Shown here one piece after another: positions 37,633-45,110 of a stretch of 64,000 bases of DNA; position 1 is the first letter of the stretch, and each line of letters begins with the position of its first letter. The DNA lies in NCBI GenBank assembly GCA_050247255.1, contig JBFWUM010000001.1:162512-226511 (forward strand), given 5' to 3'. The position numbers and the translations under genes are program-made. The stretch is from JBFWUM01 sp050247255. Lineage in GTDB: Bacteria > Acidobacteriota > Vicinamibacteria > Vicinamibacterales > UBA2999. The notes beneath the pieces are model-generated. The model worked only from the letters and a program-made list of their open reading frames with translations, had not been told where the DNA came from and searched no databases.

Positions 37633-38838
37633 TTACCTCTGGAGCCATTCTACGGGATCGACTGATCGGCCGTCGACGCGCATTTCGAAGTAGAGCGCGG
37701 GCGGTCCGGCCGGCGCCGTCCCGACCCGGCCGAGCTCGTCGCCGGCCTGGACGCCCTGGTCCGTCATGACCCCGATCGACGACAGGTAGCCATAGAGCGA
37801 ATAGTGGTTGCTGCCGTGATCGACGATGACCAGGTTGCCGAAGCCGGTGAAGGCATCGGCATAGGCGACCGTGCCCCCATGGACCGCGCGCACGGGCGCC
37901 CCCTCGGGCGCCTCGATCTCGATACCGTTGCGGACGGCCGACCCGCCCAGCCGGTTGGTGCTCTGGCCGAAACCGGCGGACAGGTTGCCAACCACCGGCC
38001 ACTCGAGGGCGCCGCGGAACGGGGCCAGCGGCACCGCCACCGGCTCACCGCCGGCGCGTCCCGCGCGCAGGTCGGCCAGCTGCTGCTGGAGCCGCTGTGA
38101 GGCGACCTGCAGCTCGCCGGCGAGCTGGGCGGTGAGATCGCGACGTTGATCGATCTGGGCGATGAGCGTCGTGCGGGCGCGTACCGCGCGCTCAGCCGCG
38201 GCGCGCGCGGCGGCGGCGGCGGCGCGCTCACGCTGCAGTTGCGCCGCGCGGGTGCGTAATGCCTCCTGCTCGGCGCGCACGGCGGCCAGCGTCCGGCGGT
38301 GCTCGTCGATCCGCAGCTGCGTGATGCGGGTCAGCGACGCGATCGCGCGCGTCGCCCGCGCCAGATCGCGCACGCTGTCGGCGCCGGCCAGCAACCGCAC
38401 GTTGCCGCCGCGGCCGCGCTTGTAGATGTCCACGAGGCGGGCCTTGATGTCGGGCAACTGCGCTTCGCGCTGCTGTTCGAGCGCCCCCAGCCGCTCCGTC
38501 GTCTGCTGCAGCGCGGCCTCCGCCTCCGCGGCCGCCGCATCCGCCAGCCGCGCGTCTTCGATTTGCACGTCGCGGGTGATCTCCAGCTGCCGCAGGTCGC
38601 CGAGCAGCGTCCGCGACTCGGTCGCGAGCCGCTCGGACTCGCGCTGCAACGCGCGCATGCGTTCGCTCACGCGCTGCGCCTGATCAGTGGCTTGCGCGAA
38701 AAGGGTGGCGAAGAGCGAAGTTGGGTAGTTGGGTAGCTGGGGGAGGCACGTCGCGAGGGCAAGGACGCTTGCCCAGCAACCCAGCCAACCCACTCGACCC
38801 ACCTGCCTCGGTCGACCCATCCGCCTCGTCTGGCTCAT
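37633..38838 (-). CDS. EnvC-like murein hydrolase activator with degenerate LytM domain
   Basis: The 401-residue protein has a hydrophobic N-terminal region coded by repeat DNA, a long coiled coil (about residues 50-240), and a C-terminal LytM (peptidase M23) domain. The usual zinc ligands are missing: RNGIEIEA stands for HxGxD, and LYFEMRVDG lacks the HxH. That fits an amidase activator, not an enzyme. A candidate partner is the amidase at 1989-3485. ATG 38838 was chosen; ATG 38820 is the alternative. It is co-transcribed with the S41 gene. Confidence 0.88.
   Translation of the reverse strand: MSQTRRMGRPRQVGRVGWLGCWASVLALATCLPQLPNYPTSLFATLFAQATDQAQRVSERMRALQRESERLATESRTLLGDLRQLEITRDVQIEDARLADAAAAEAEAALQQTTERLGALEQQREAQLPDIKARLVDIYKRGRGGNVRLLAGADSVRDLARATRAIASLTRITQLRIDEHRRTLAAVRAEQEALRTRAAQLQRERAAAAAARAAAERAVRARTTLIAQIDQRRDLTAQLAGELQVASQRLQQQLADLRAGRAGGEPVAVPLAPFRGALEWPVVGNLSAGFGQSTNRLGGSAVRNGIEIEAPEGAPVRAVHGGTVAYADAFTGFGNLVIVDHGSNHYSLYGYLSSIGVMTDQGVQAGDELGRVGTAPAGPPALYFEMRVDGRSVDPVEWLQR
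38719..38826. repeat. Octamer-like repeat pair coding the EnvC N-terminus
   Basis: The left arm 38719-38744 has GTTGGGTA/GCTGGGGG units. The right arm 38771-38826 has CCCAGCAA/CCCAGCCA-type units, the reverse complement. The element is read in frame as the EnvC leader region (residues about 5-40). Confidence 0.75.
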
Positions 38839-38848
38839 CCGGCGGCTA

Positions 38849-38855
38849 GTATAAA
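38849..38855. promoter_or_regulatory. Divergent -10 region of envC and ruvX
   Basis: On the minus strand TATACT (38854-38849) lies 10 bases from the envC ATG. On the plus strand TATAAA (38850-38855) lies 8 bases from the ruvX GTG. Both predict near-leaderless messages, with the same geometry as the MFS/ABC intergenic region. Confidence 0.5.
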
Positions 38856-38863
38856 GTCAGGCC

Positions 38864-39325
38864 GTGCGGATCGTGGGGCTCGACGTCGGCCAGCGGCGAA
38901 TCGGCGTCGCCGTCAGCGATGCCTCCCGCACGCTCGCCCGTCCGCTCGGCGTCGTCGAGGCCCGGGCGCTCGACAGCGGAACCGCGGCCCGGGTCGCCGG
39001 CGAGATCGCCCGGCTCCTTGGCGATGAAGACGATGGCGTCGGCCTGGTGGTCGTCGGCCTGCCGCGGCGCCTCGACGGTTCGGACAATGACATGACAGCG
39101 CCGGTGCAGCAGTTCGCCGGGCGCCTTGGGCAGGAGATGAACGTGCCGGTCGTGCTCCAGGACGAGCGGCTGACCAGCGTGGAAGCGGAAAGCCGCCTGG
39201 CGGTGCGCGAGAAGGACTGGCGCGCGCGGAAGAAGAAGCTCGACGCTGCCGCGGCGGCCATCATCCTGCAGGACTACCTCGACGCAGCCTCCGCCAAGGC
39301 TACGGCGCGCAAGCTCGAGACCTGA
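38864..39325 (+). CDS. ruvX: Putative Holliday junction resolvase RuvX (YqgF)
   Basis: The 153-residue protein begins IVGLDVGQRRIGVAVSD, the RNase H-like motif, with further VVVGLPRRLDGSD, LQDERLTSVEAESRL and a late Asp in LDAAAAAIILQDYL. It is proposed to process pre-16S rRNA and/or resolve junctions. The GTG start lies 8 bases after a -10 box. The C-terminal tail (SAKATARKLET) is coded by a repeat-like CTCCGCCAAGGC motif. The stop overlaps the mltG start. Confidence 0.92.
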   Translation: MRIVGLDVGQRRIGVAVSDASRTLARPLGVVEARALDSGTAARVAGEIARLLGDEDDGVGLVVVGLPRRLDGSDNDMTAPVQQFAGRLGQEMNVPVVLQDERLTSVEAESRLAVREKDWRARKKKLDAAAAAIILQDYLDAASAKATARKLET

Positions 39326-40377
39326 TGTTCAAGCTGCTGAAGTTCCTGTTCATCGCCTTCCTCGCGTCCGCGGCCGCCGCCGCGGTGGCCGGCTATTCGG
39401 TGTGGCAGCGGATGCACGAGCCCTTCAAGGGCTTTGCCGCCGAGGAGCAGTTCGTGGAGATTCCGTCCGGGTCGTCCACCGCCGACATCGCCAGGCGTCT
39501 CAGCGCGGCGGGCGTCATCGACGACGAGACCAGCTTTCGCACCGCGCTCTGGTGGAGCGGCCAGGCGCGCAGCCTGAAGGCCGGGGAATATCGCTTTACC
39601 GAACCCTCCAGCCCGCTGCAGGTGATCGACCGGCTGGCGCGTGGCGATGTGTTCACGCGGCGGATCACGTTCCCCGAAGGGCTGACGATCCTGGACATGG
39701 CGCGGCTGTACGAGCAGCGCGAGTTCGGCACCGCGGCCGAGTTCGTCGAGGCCGCTGCCGACGAGACGCTGATCGCCGACCTCGATCCCCAGGCCACCGA
39801 TCTCGAGGGCTATCTCTTTCCCGAAACGTACGCGCTGCCGCGCGGCACGCCGGCGTCGCGGCTGGTGGCGGCGATGGTCGATCGCTTCAAGGCCACGTAC
39901 ACGGCGCCGCTCCGCGAGCAGGCTGCCGCGCAGGGTTTCACGACGCGCCAGGTGGTGGCGCTCGCGTCGCTGATCGAAAAGGAAACCGGCCAGGCGGAGG
40001 AGCGGCCGCTGGTTGCCGCCGTCTACCGCAACCGGCTCGAGATCGGCATGGGGATGCAGGCTGATCCGACCGTCGTCTATGCGCTGCAGCAGGCGGGACG
40101 CTACGACGGCAACATCCGCCGCGAGGACCTGCAGTTCGATTCCCCGTACAACACGTATCGCTACGCCGGACTGCCGCCCGGCCCGATCGCCGCGCCGGGC
40201 AAGGCGTCGCTCGAGGCCGCGCTGGCGCCGGCCGATGTGCCGTATCTCTATTTCGTCAGCCGCAACGACGGGTCGCACGTGTTCAGCACCACGCTGGCGG
40301 AGCACAACCGCAACGTGCAGCGCTACCAGGTGGAGTTCTTCCGCGAGCAGCGGCGCCGCCGCGCGCAGGGCGGGTAG
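39325..40377 (+). CDS. mltG: Endolytic transglycosylase MltG
   Basis: The 350-residue protein has one N-terminal membrane anchor (about residues 5-25), a LysM-like region and a YceG domain. The catalytic Glu218 lies in ASLIEKETG, with EGYLFPETY and SPYNTYRYAGLPPGPI. It should cut nascent peptidoglycan near the membrane and set strand length. It overlaps ruvX by one base, the common ruvX-mltG pairing. Confidence 0.94.
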   Translation: MFKLLKFLFIAFLASAAAAAVAGYSVWQRMHEPFKGFAAEEQFVEIPSGSSTADIARRLSAAGVIDDETSFRTALWWSGQARSLKAGEYRFTEPSSPLQVIDRLARGDVFTRRITFPEGLTILDMARLYEQREFGTAAEFVEAAADETLIADLDPQATDLEGYLFPETYALPRGTPASRLVAAMVDRFKATYTAPLREQAAAQGFTTRQVVALASLIEKETGQAEERPLVAAVYRNRLEIGMGMQADPTVVYALQQAGRYDGNIRREDLQFDSPYNTYRYAGLPPGPIAAPGKASLEAALAPADVPYLYFVSRNDGSHVFSTTLAEHNRNVQRYQVEFFREQRRRRAQGG

Positions 40378-40931
40378 TGGGCTGGATTGATCTCGCGCTG
40401 CTCGACGTGGTCGAAAGGGCGTGCCGGGCGTTTCAGCGCCTGACCGGCCGCACCAACGTCTGGATTGCCTTCCAGCTCACCAACCTCAGCATCGTCGTCT
40501 ACTTCATCTGGGCCATGCTGTACGTCTGGGTGACGCGGGGCGTCACCCGCATCCTGCTCGCGGCGTTTTCCGGACTGCTGTTGTGGGTATTGAGCCAGAC
40601 GCTGCTGCGCTCGTCGGTGGACATGCTGGAGCAGAGCGCCTACCGCCGCGTGGCGAAAGGGTTGCGCAACCCGCGGCGGCTGCGCGACGCCATGCTGCGC
40701 ATTCCGTTCCTCACGCTGTCGATCGTGCTGCTGTATCCGGTGCTGTTCGTCTACGCGAACCTGCGCCTGACGATTGCGCTGCTGGTGTACTCGCTGGTGG
40801 TGCTGACGACCGCGGTGCTCTACCTGCTGGCGTGTGACCCGCTGCCGCCAAGCCGGGGCCTGGTGGCTGGGTGGCTGGGCTCGCTGCGCGCCTCTCCGGT
40901 AGACCCCGTTGAAGCGCCCGCGCCCGACTAG
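40377..40931 (+). CDS. Small polytopic membrane protein, unknown
   Basis: The 184-residue protein has about four membrane segments (near residues 32-55, 60-80, 108-130 and 132-155) and a Pro/Ser-rich tail partly coded by two GTGGCTGG octamers. GTG 40377 overlaps the mltG stop. The sequence is not recognised. It may be a partner of MltG in the ruvX-mltG operon, but that is inference from position only. Confidence 0.75.
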   Translation: MGWIDLALLDVVERACRAFQRLTGRTNVWIAFQLTNLSIVVYFIWAMLYVWVTRGVTRILLAAFSGLLLWVLSQTLLRSSVDMLEQSAYRRVAKGLRNPRRLRDAMLRIPFLTLSIVLLYPVLFVYANLRLTIALLVYSLVVLTTAVLYLLACDPLPPSRGLVAGWLGSLRASPVDPVEAPAPD

Positions 40932-40989
40932 CGCCTCGCTCCAATCCGCTCACGCCAGACGCGATCGCGGGTGTGGCCTCTGGCCTCCA

Positions 40990-41157
40990 TCAACGCTTCG
41001 TGCGATTCAATTCGTCCCAGCGCGAATGCCGGTGGCGCTTGCCGATAAAAGGAATGAGCGACGAGACGGCAAAGACCGCCCAGACGAAGAGGCGGGCGCC
41101 GAAGTACCACAGCGCCATGAAGCCGGCGACGAGCGCGAGGCCGGCGAGGATGTTCAG
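40990..41157 (-). CDS. Small membrane protein with uncertain start
   Basis: The frame codes a clear one-helix protein (ILAGLALVAGFMALWYFGARLFVWAVFAVSSLIPFIG) with a basic C-terminus ending RWDELNRTKR. No ATG, GTG or TTG lies upstream of the hydrophobic part: the first is ATG 41118 inside it, giving 42 residues. A CTG at 41157 overlaps the upstream stop as CTGA and would give 55 residues by coupling. A genuine protein looks likely from its composition. Function unknown. Confidence 0.55.
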   Translation of the reverse strand: MNILAGLALVAGFMALWYFGARLFVWAVFAVSSLIPFIGKRHRHSRWDELNRTKR

Positions 41158-41348
41158 GATCTGGCGTGCGCCTGCGCGGGAACGGGCTTGGCCGTCTTCT
41201 TCCGGATCCGCCCTTCGGCCCGCTTCAGGGCAGCTTTGAAGCGCTCGACGGACCCCTCAGGTTCGGGAACGGGCTGGAAGTCGCGCCACTCCTGAGAGTG
41301 CCGCTCGGGCTTCTTCACGGCGGGACCGCCTTTCCGGTTCAGAGCCAC
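41154..41348 (-). CDS. Small basic protein, unknown
   Basis: The 64-residue protein is basic and hydrophilic: GTG start 41348, an early VKKPERHSQEWRDFQP and a middle helix ERFKAALKRAEGRIRKK. It is not recognised. A -10 box TATTAT lies 4-5 bases before the start. Its stop overlaps the possible CTG start of the next small protein. It sits just downstream of the zeta-like gene on the same strand, so an antitoxin role is possible but unsupported. Confidence 0.55.
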   Translation of the reverse strand: MALNRKGGPAVKKPERHSQEWRDFQPVPEPEGSVERFKAALKRAEGRIRKKTAKPVPAQAHARS

Positions 41349-41352
41349 ACTA

Positions 41353-41358
41353 AATAAT
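41353..41358 (-). promoter_or_regulatory. -10 box of the small basic protein gene
   Basis: TATTAT on the minus strand ends about 4-5 bases before the GTG at 41348. A possible -35 TTCGAC lies 17 bases further up, inside the zeta-like gene end. Confidence 0.45.
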
Positions 41359-41372
41359 AGCAGTATCTGGAG

Positions 41373-42152
41373 TTAGTCGAAAACCGTCTCATCGATTGGG
41401 GGACGACCGGCAGCAAACCGTTGTACGGCGGCCCGATCGTAGACGCGGATGTGTCCGCTTCGCTCCCGATGGTAGATCACATCCGCTGGTTCACCGGGCT
41501 GTTTTCCGGTCATGTCGTAGACGATGATCTCCCGGCTTCCGGTACGCGCCATGGCAGCGAACCCTTCACGGGCTTTGCGATGCGAACCGTCGATGACGGC
41601 GTCCGGCACCACCCTCCGGTCGGCGGGGTTGCTGGCCGTCGCCGCGCGTCGAGCGGCGGCTCGTTTCGCTTCATCGACAGGTCGATGGGTATACGCGATC
41701 GTGACCTGATAGCCGAGGCGCTCGATCTCCTGGAGGTAGTCGGCAACCCACAGGCTCCCGGGCGCATCCCAGACGATGTTCAGGCTCGAGGCAACGGCTT
41801 CTGCCAGCAGCTGATCGCGAATGTCGCCGGCTTCCTCCTGCAGCAACCCCGCCTTGTCGGTCCCCTCGACGAGCGGGAACTCCGGTAGCTGAGCACGGAA
41901 CTCGTCGGTGTTGGCGTAGACGCAGTCCGGAGTCGCCGACCGTGCCGCCTTTGCAGCTGCCGTTTTGCCGGAGGCGGTGCCGCCAGACCTGAGCGTGAGT
42001 CGCGGAGGTGGCGCGGGCTGATGGCCCTCCAGTTCCTGATCGACCAACGCGTCGTGCAGCGCCTGCCGCTCGGCCGCGTACTCGCCGGCCGCGGTGTAGT
42101 ACGTCTTCGTCTCGACGCCGGCCTTGAGTTGCTCGTCAGACCATGTCTGCAT
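41373..42152 (-). CDS. Zeta-toxin-like kinase
   Basis: The 259-residue protein has Walker A GGTASGKT (residues 57-64), NTDEFRAQLPEF and a lid region KRAAARRAATA, matching zeta toxin-like P-loop kinases that phosphorylate UDP-GlcNAc or other small substrates. The N-terminal 50 residues are acidic and helical. No epsilon-like antitoxin is adjacent. The start lies 16 bases from the nadK stop. Its position among core genes suggests a metabolic kinase or a domesticated toxin. Confidence 0.8.
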   Translation of the reverse strand: MQTWSDEQLKAGVETKTYYTAAGEYAAERQALHDALVDQELEGHQPAPPPRLTLRSGGTASGKTAAAKAARSATPDCVYANTDEFRAQLPEFPLVEGTDKAGLLQEEAGDIRDQLLAEAVASSLNIVWDAPGSLWVADYLQEIERLGYQVTIAYTHRPVDEAKRAAARRAATASNPADRRVVPDAVIDGSHRKAREGFAAMARTGSREIIVYDMTGKQPGEPADVIYHRERSGHIRVYDRAAVQRFAAGRPPIDETVFD

Positions 42153-42167
42153 CGCGCCGGCGCGTCC

Positions 42168-43055
42168 TTACCGCTCGCCCCACTTCAGCTTCTCGCGCAG
42201 GACCTCGAAGTAGCTGCGCGCCGGGGCCTTCACCAGGCGTAGCGTCCGGTCGGCTTTCCTGACGCGCACCACGTCGCCGGCCTTCACCGGGTATCCCGAC
42301 TGGCCGTCATACGTCACGAACACATCGTCGCGGCCATCGTCGACGTGAGGGCGGACCTCGACGACGGCGGTGCCGGGGATGACGATCGGGCGGTTGGTCA
42401 GCGTGTGCGGGGCGATCGGGGTGATCACCAGCGCGTCGACGAGCGGATGCACGATCGGGCCGCCGGCCGCCAGGTTGTACGCGGTGGAACCAGTTGCGTT
42501 GGCGATGATCAGCCCGTCGGCCTTGACGCGCGTGACGAAGGCGCCGCTCACCGACACCGACAGCTCGATCATCCGCGACAGGGCGCCCTTGGTGAAGACG
42601 ACGTCGTTCAGCAGGATGCGGGTGTCGAACACCTCGCGCTCGCGCACGGCGTCGGCGGCGAGCATCATGCGGACGTCGTAGGTCGCCGTGCCGTCGAGCG
42701 CCGCCTGCAGCGACGTGTACATCTCGTCGATGCGTGTCTCGGTGAGGAACCCGAGGCTGCCGAAGTTCACGCCGAGGATCGGGATGTCGTGGCCGGACTG
42801 GCCAATGCGGCCGGCAACCGAGATGAGCGTGCCGTCGCCACCGAGCACGGCGATCAGGTCGCACTCGGATGGCAACTGCTCGCGGCTGAAGCGCTTGCCC
42901 CTGGAGGTCGTGCCGGCCAGCAGCGCCGTCTCGGTTTCGTAGACGACGCCGATGCCCCGTTCCTCCAGCCACGCCTCGAGCCGGGACAGGTGCTCGGAGG
43001 CCGCGCGCAGGCCCTGCTTGGCAACGATGCCGACGCGTCGAATCGGGGTGCTCAT
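42168..43055 (-). CDS. nadK: NAD kinase
   Basis: The 295-residue enzyme phosphorylates NAD to NADP. The GGDG motif is at residues 72-75, followed by NFGSLGFLTE, DGLIIANATGSTAYNLAAGGP and a late GQSGYPVKAGD. Length and motifs fit an active enzyme. The start overlaps the tlyA stop as ATGA. The gene is in the operon with xseA, xseB, ispA and tlyA. Confidence 0.95.
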   Translation of the reverse strand: MSTPIRRVGIVAKQGLRAASEHLSRLEAWLEERGIGVVYETETALLAGTTSRGKRFSREQLPSECDLIAVLGGDGTLISVAGRIGQSGHDIPILGVNFGSLGFLTETRIDEMYTSLQAALDGTATYDVRMMLAADAVREREVFDTRILLNDVVFTKGALSRMIELSVSVSGAFVTRVKADGLIIANATGSTAYNLAAGGPIVHPLVDALVITPIAPHTLTNRPIVIPGTAVVEVRPHVDDGRDDVFVTYDGQSGYPVKAGDVVRVRKADRTLRLVKAPARSYFEVLREKLKWGER

Positions 43056-43783
43056 GCCTGTCGGAGGTGCAGCAGGAACTCGACGTTCCCCTTCTGCCCG
43101 GTGATGGGCGAGGGCGTCGAGCCGCGCGGCGTCAATCCTACTTCACGCGCCGCCGCCGACACTTCCTGCAGCACGCGGGCCTGGACCTCCGGGTCGCGGA
43201 TGATCCCCTTCTTCACCTCGCCCCGGCCCGCCTCGAACTGCGGCTTCACCAGCGCAATCACGTCGGCGCCCTCGGCCAGCACGCCGCTGACGCCCGGGAG
43301 GATCTGCCGCAGCGAGATGAACGACACGTCGATGGTGACGATGTCCATGCGGCAGGGCAGCGCGTCGAGCGTCAAGTGCCTGGCGTTGAAGTGTTCGATG
43401 ACGACGACCCGCGGATCGTTGCGGAGCGTCCAATCGAGCTGGCCGTGCCCGACGTCGAGCGCGACGACGCGGGCGGCACCCCGCTGCAGCAGGACGTCGG
43501 TGAAGCCGCCGGTGGATGCGCCGACGTCCAGCGCCTGGCGGCCGGTCACGTCGATGCGGAAGGTGTCGAGCGCGTGCGCCAGCTTCAGTCCGCCGCGGCC
43601 GACGTAGGGATGATCCGGAACAGCCAGCGCGACCTCGTCTGCGACGTCGACAGCCGTCCCGGCCTTGGTTGCCGGCTGGCCGTTGACGAGGACCTGGCCC
43701 GCCAGGATCAACGCCCGGGCCCGCTCGCGCGACGGCGCGAGGCCGCGCTCGACAACGAGCTGATCGAGGCGGAGTTTGGGCAT
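43052..43783 (-). CDS. tlyA: TlyA family rRNA 2'-O-methyltransferase
   Basis: The 243-residue protein has an N-terminal S4 RNA-binding domain (RLDQLVVERGLAPSRERAR... VLVNGQPATKAG), then an FtsJ-like Rossmann domain with ALDVGASTGGFTDVLLQRGA and a later LVKPQFEAGR. Members methylate rRNA riboses (16S C1409 and 23S C1920 type). The start codon ATG is part of the adjacent octamer repeat (CGTCAATG), so the repeat touches the coding region. Confidence 0.92.
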   Translation of the reverse strand: MPKLRLDQLVVERGLAPSRERARALILAGQVLVNGQPATKAGTAVDVADEVALAVPDHPYVGRGGLKLAHALDTFRIDVTGRQALDVGASTGGFTDVLLQRGAARVVALDVGHGQLDWTLRNDPRVVVIEHFNARHLTLDALPCRMDIVTIDVSFISLRQILPGVSGVLAEGADVIALVKPQFEAGRGEVKKGIIRDPEVQARVLQEVSAAAREVGLTPRGSTPSPITGQKGNVEFLLHLRQA

Positions 43784-43870
43784 TGACGGATTTACGAATT
43801 GACGGATTGACGAATTGGAGATGCGTCGATGCAGTCCGTCAATCCGTCAATTCGCAAATCCGTCAATTGG
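43783..43870. repeat. Octamer repeat pair between ispA and tlyA
   Basis: The left arm has TGACGGAT/TTACGAAT units with period 8 (43783-43818). The right arm is the reverse complement (CCGTCAAT units, 43835-43870). It includes the ispA stop codon at one end and the tlyA ATG at the other. Confidence 0.75.
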
Positions 43871-44783
43871 ATCTCTCCACGATCCACCGCCCGATCTCGA
43901 GCAGGCGCGAATCGGTCAGGCCGGCGCCCTTGAGTGACGCCTCGGCGCGCTCGAGGCATTCAGCGGCCAGCGCCCGCGAACCGTCGATGCCGTACAGCGA
44001 GGGGTATGTGGGCTTGCCGGCGGCCGCGTCCTTGCCCGCCGTCTTGCCGAGATCGGCCGAGGCGCCTTCGATGTCGAGGATGTCGTCGACGATCTGGAAG
44101 GCGAGGCCGAACTCCGCCGCGGCGCGATCGACGGCTTCGATCACGTTGTCGCGCGCCCCGCCCATCACCGCCCCGGCCATCGCCGAGGCGCGGATCAGGG
44201 CCCCGGTCTTGCGCGCGTGCATCAGCCGCAGGCCGTCGCCGTCGAGCGGCGGCGGCAGCGTGCCGTCTGGCGCCGGCGTCACGCACGCCAGGTCGACCGC
44301 CTGGCCGCCCACCATGCCGATGGCGCCGGCGGCGGTCGCGATGATGCCGATCACGCGCAGCTTCCGATCGATCAGCCCATGGTCGATCCCGCGCGGCTCG
44401 CGCGCCAGCAGCGCGAACGCCTCGGTGAGCAGCCCGTCGCCGGCGAGGACCGCCATCCCTTCGCCGGCCACCACGTGCAGCGTCGGCTGGCCGCGGCGCA
44501 AGGTGTCGTTGTCCATGGCCGGCAGGTCGTCGTGGATCAGCGAGTAGGTGTGGATCATCTCGATCGCGCACGCCGCGGGCATGGCCGCGTGCTGATCGCC
44601 GCCGACGGCCTCGCACGCGGCGAGGCAGAGGATGGGACGGAGCCGCTTGCCGCCGGCCGAAATGCTGTAGGCCATCGCCGCCGCCAGTTGCGGCGGACAG
44701 TCGGGCGGCGCCGGGAGGAGCGCGAGCAGCGCCTGGTCGATGGCGGCGCGTCCCGCCTCGAGATACTCGCTAAGCGGAGTCAT
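43863..44783 (-). CDS. ispA: Polyprenyl (farnesyl/geranylgeranyl) diphosphate synthase
   Basis: The 306-residue class I prenyltransferase has its first Asp-rich motif in LIHDDLPAMDND and the second in FQIVDDILD, with GGKRLRP near the start. It makes short-chain isoprenoid precursors. The alanine and His before the first motif do not settle chain length. The start overlaps xseB by 14 bases, matching the xseA-xseB-ispA order of many bacteria. The stop lies in a repeat. Confidence 0.94.
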   Translation of the reverse strand: MTPLSEYLEAGRAAIDQALLALLPAPPDCPPQLAAAMAYSISAGGKRLRPILCLAACEAVGGDQHAAMPAACAIEMIHTYSLIHDDLPAMDNDTLRRGQPTLHVVAGEGMAVLAGDGLLTEAFALLAREPRGIDHGLIDRKLRVIGIIATAAGAIGMVGGQAVDLACVTPAPDGTLPPPLDGDGLRLMHARKTGALIRASAMAGAVMGGARDNVIEAVDRAAAEFGLAFQIVDDILDIEGASADLGKTAGKDAAAGKPTYPSLYGIDGSRALAAECLERAEASLKGAGLTDSRLLEIGRWIVERSN

Positions 44784-45012
44784 CCCGCTCGGTGAGTGCA
44801 GCCGGCGCCGGCTTCAGCTCGCCGCGCTCGTTGACGATGTCGATCCGCCGCTCGGCTTCCTCCAGCCGTGCGTGGCAGAAGCGCGACAGCTGAACGCCGC
44901 GTTCGTAGAGCTGCAGCGAGCTCTCGAGCGCGAGGTCGCCCTCCTCGAGCTTCTTGACGATCGTCTCCAGCTCCGCGATCGCCGCCTCGAAGTCCTTGAT
45001 CGTGGGATCCAT
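44770..45012 (-). CDS. xseB: Exodeoxyribonuclease VII small subunit
   Basis: The 80-residue protein begins with a helical region, FEAAIAELETIVKKLEEGDLALESSL, then LYERGVQLSRFCHARLEEAE, the XseB signature. It pairs with XseA. The ATG at 45012 follows directly after a heptamer repeat. It overlaps the ispA start. Confidence 0.93.
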   Translation of the reverse strand: MDPTIKDFEAAIAELETIVKKLEEGDLALESSLQLYERGVQLSRFCHARLEEAERRIDIVNERGELKPAPAALTERDDSA

Positions 45013-45013
45013 G

Positions 45014-45110
45014 TCAGCGGGCAGCTGGCAGCGGGCGGCTGGCAGCGTAAAGGTGCGACATCGCCGTTACTCCTCCTGCCGGCTGCCGGCTGGCGGCTGC
45101 CGGCTTCCCT
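45014..45110. repeat. Heptamer-like repeat pair between xseA and xseB
   Basis: The left arm 45014-45047 has GGCAGCT/GGCAGCG/GGCGGCT units. The right arm 45072-45108 has GGCTGCC units in reverse complement. The right part is translated as the XseA tail (GSRQPPAGSRQEE). Confidence 0.7.

Noticed and set aside
39288..39307. CTCCGCCAAGGC word in the ruvX tail considered as an insertion sequence end
   Set aside because: Only a short repeat-like word is present, with no inverted partner or transposase.
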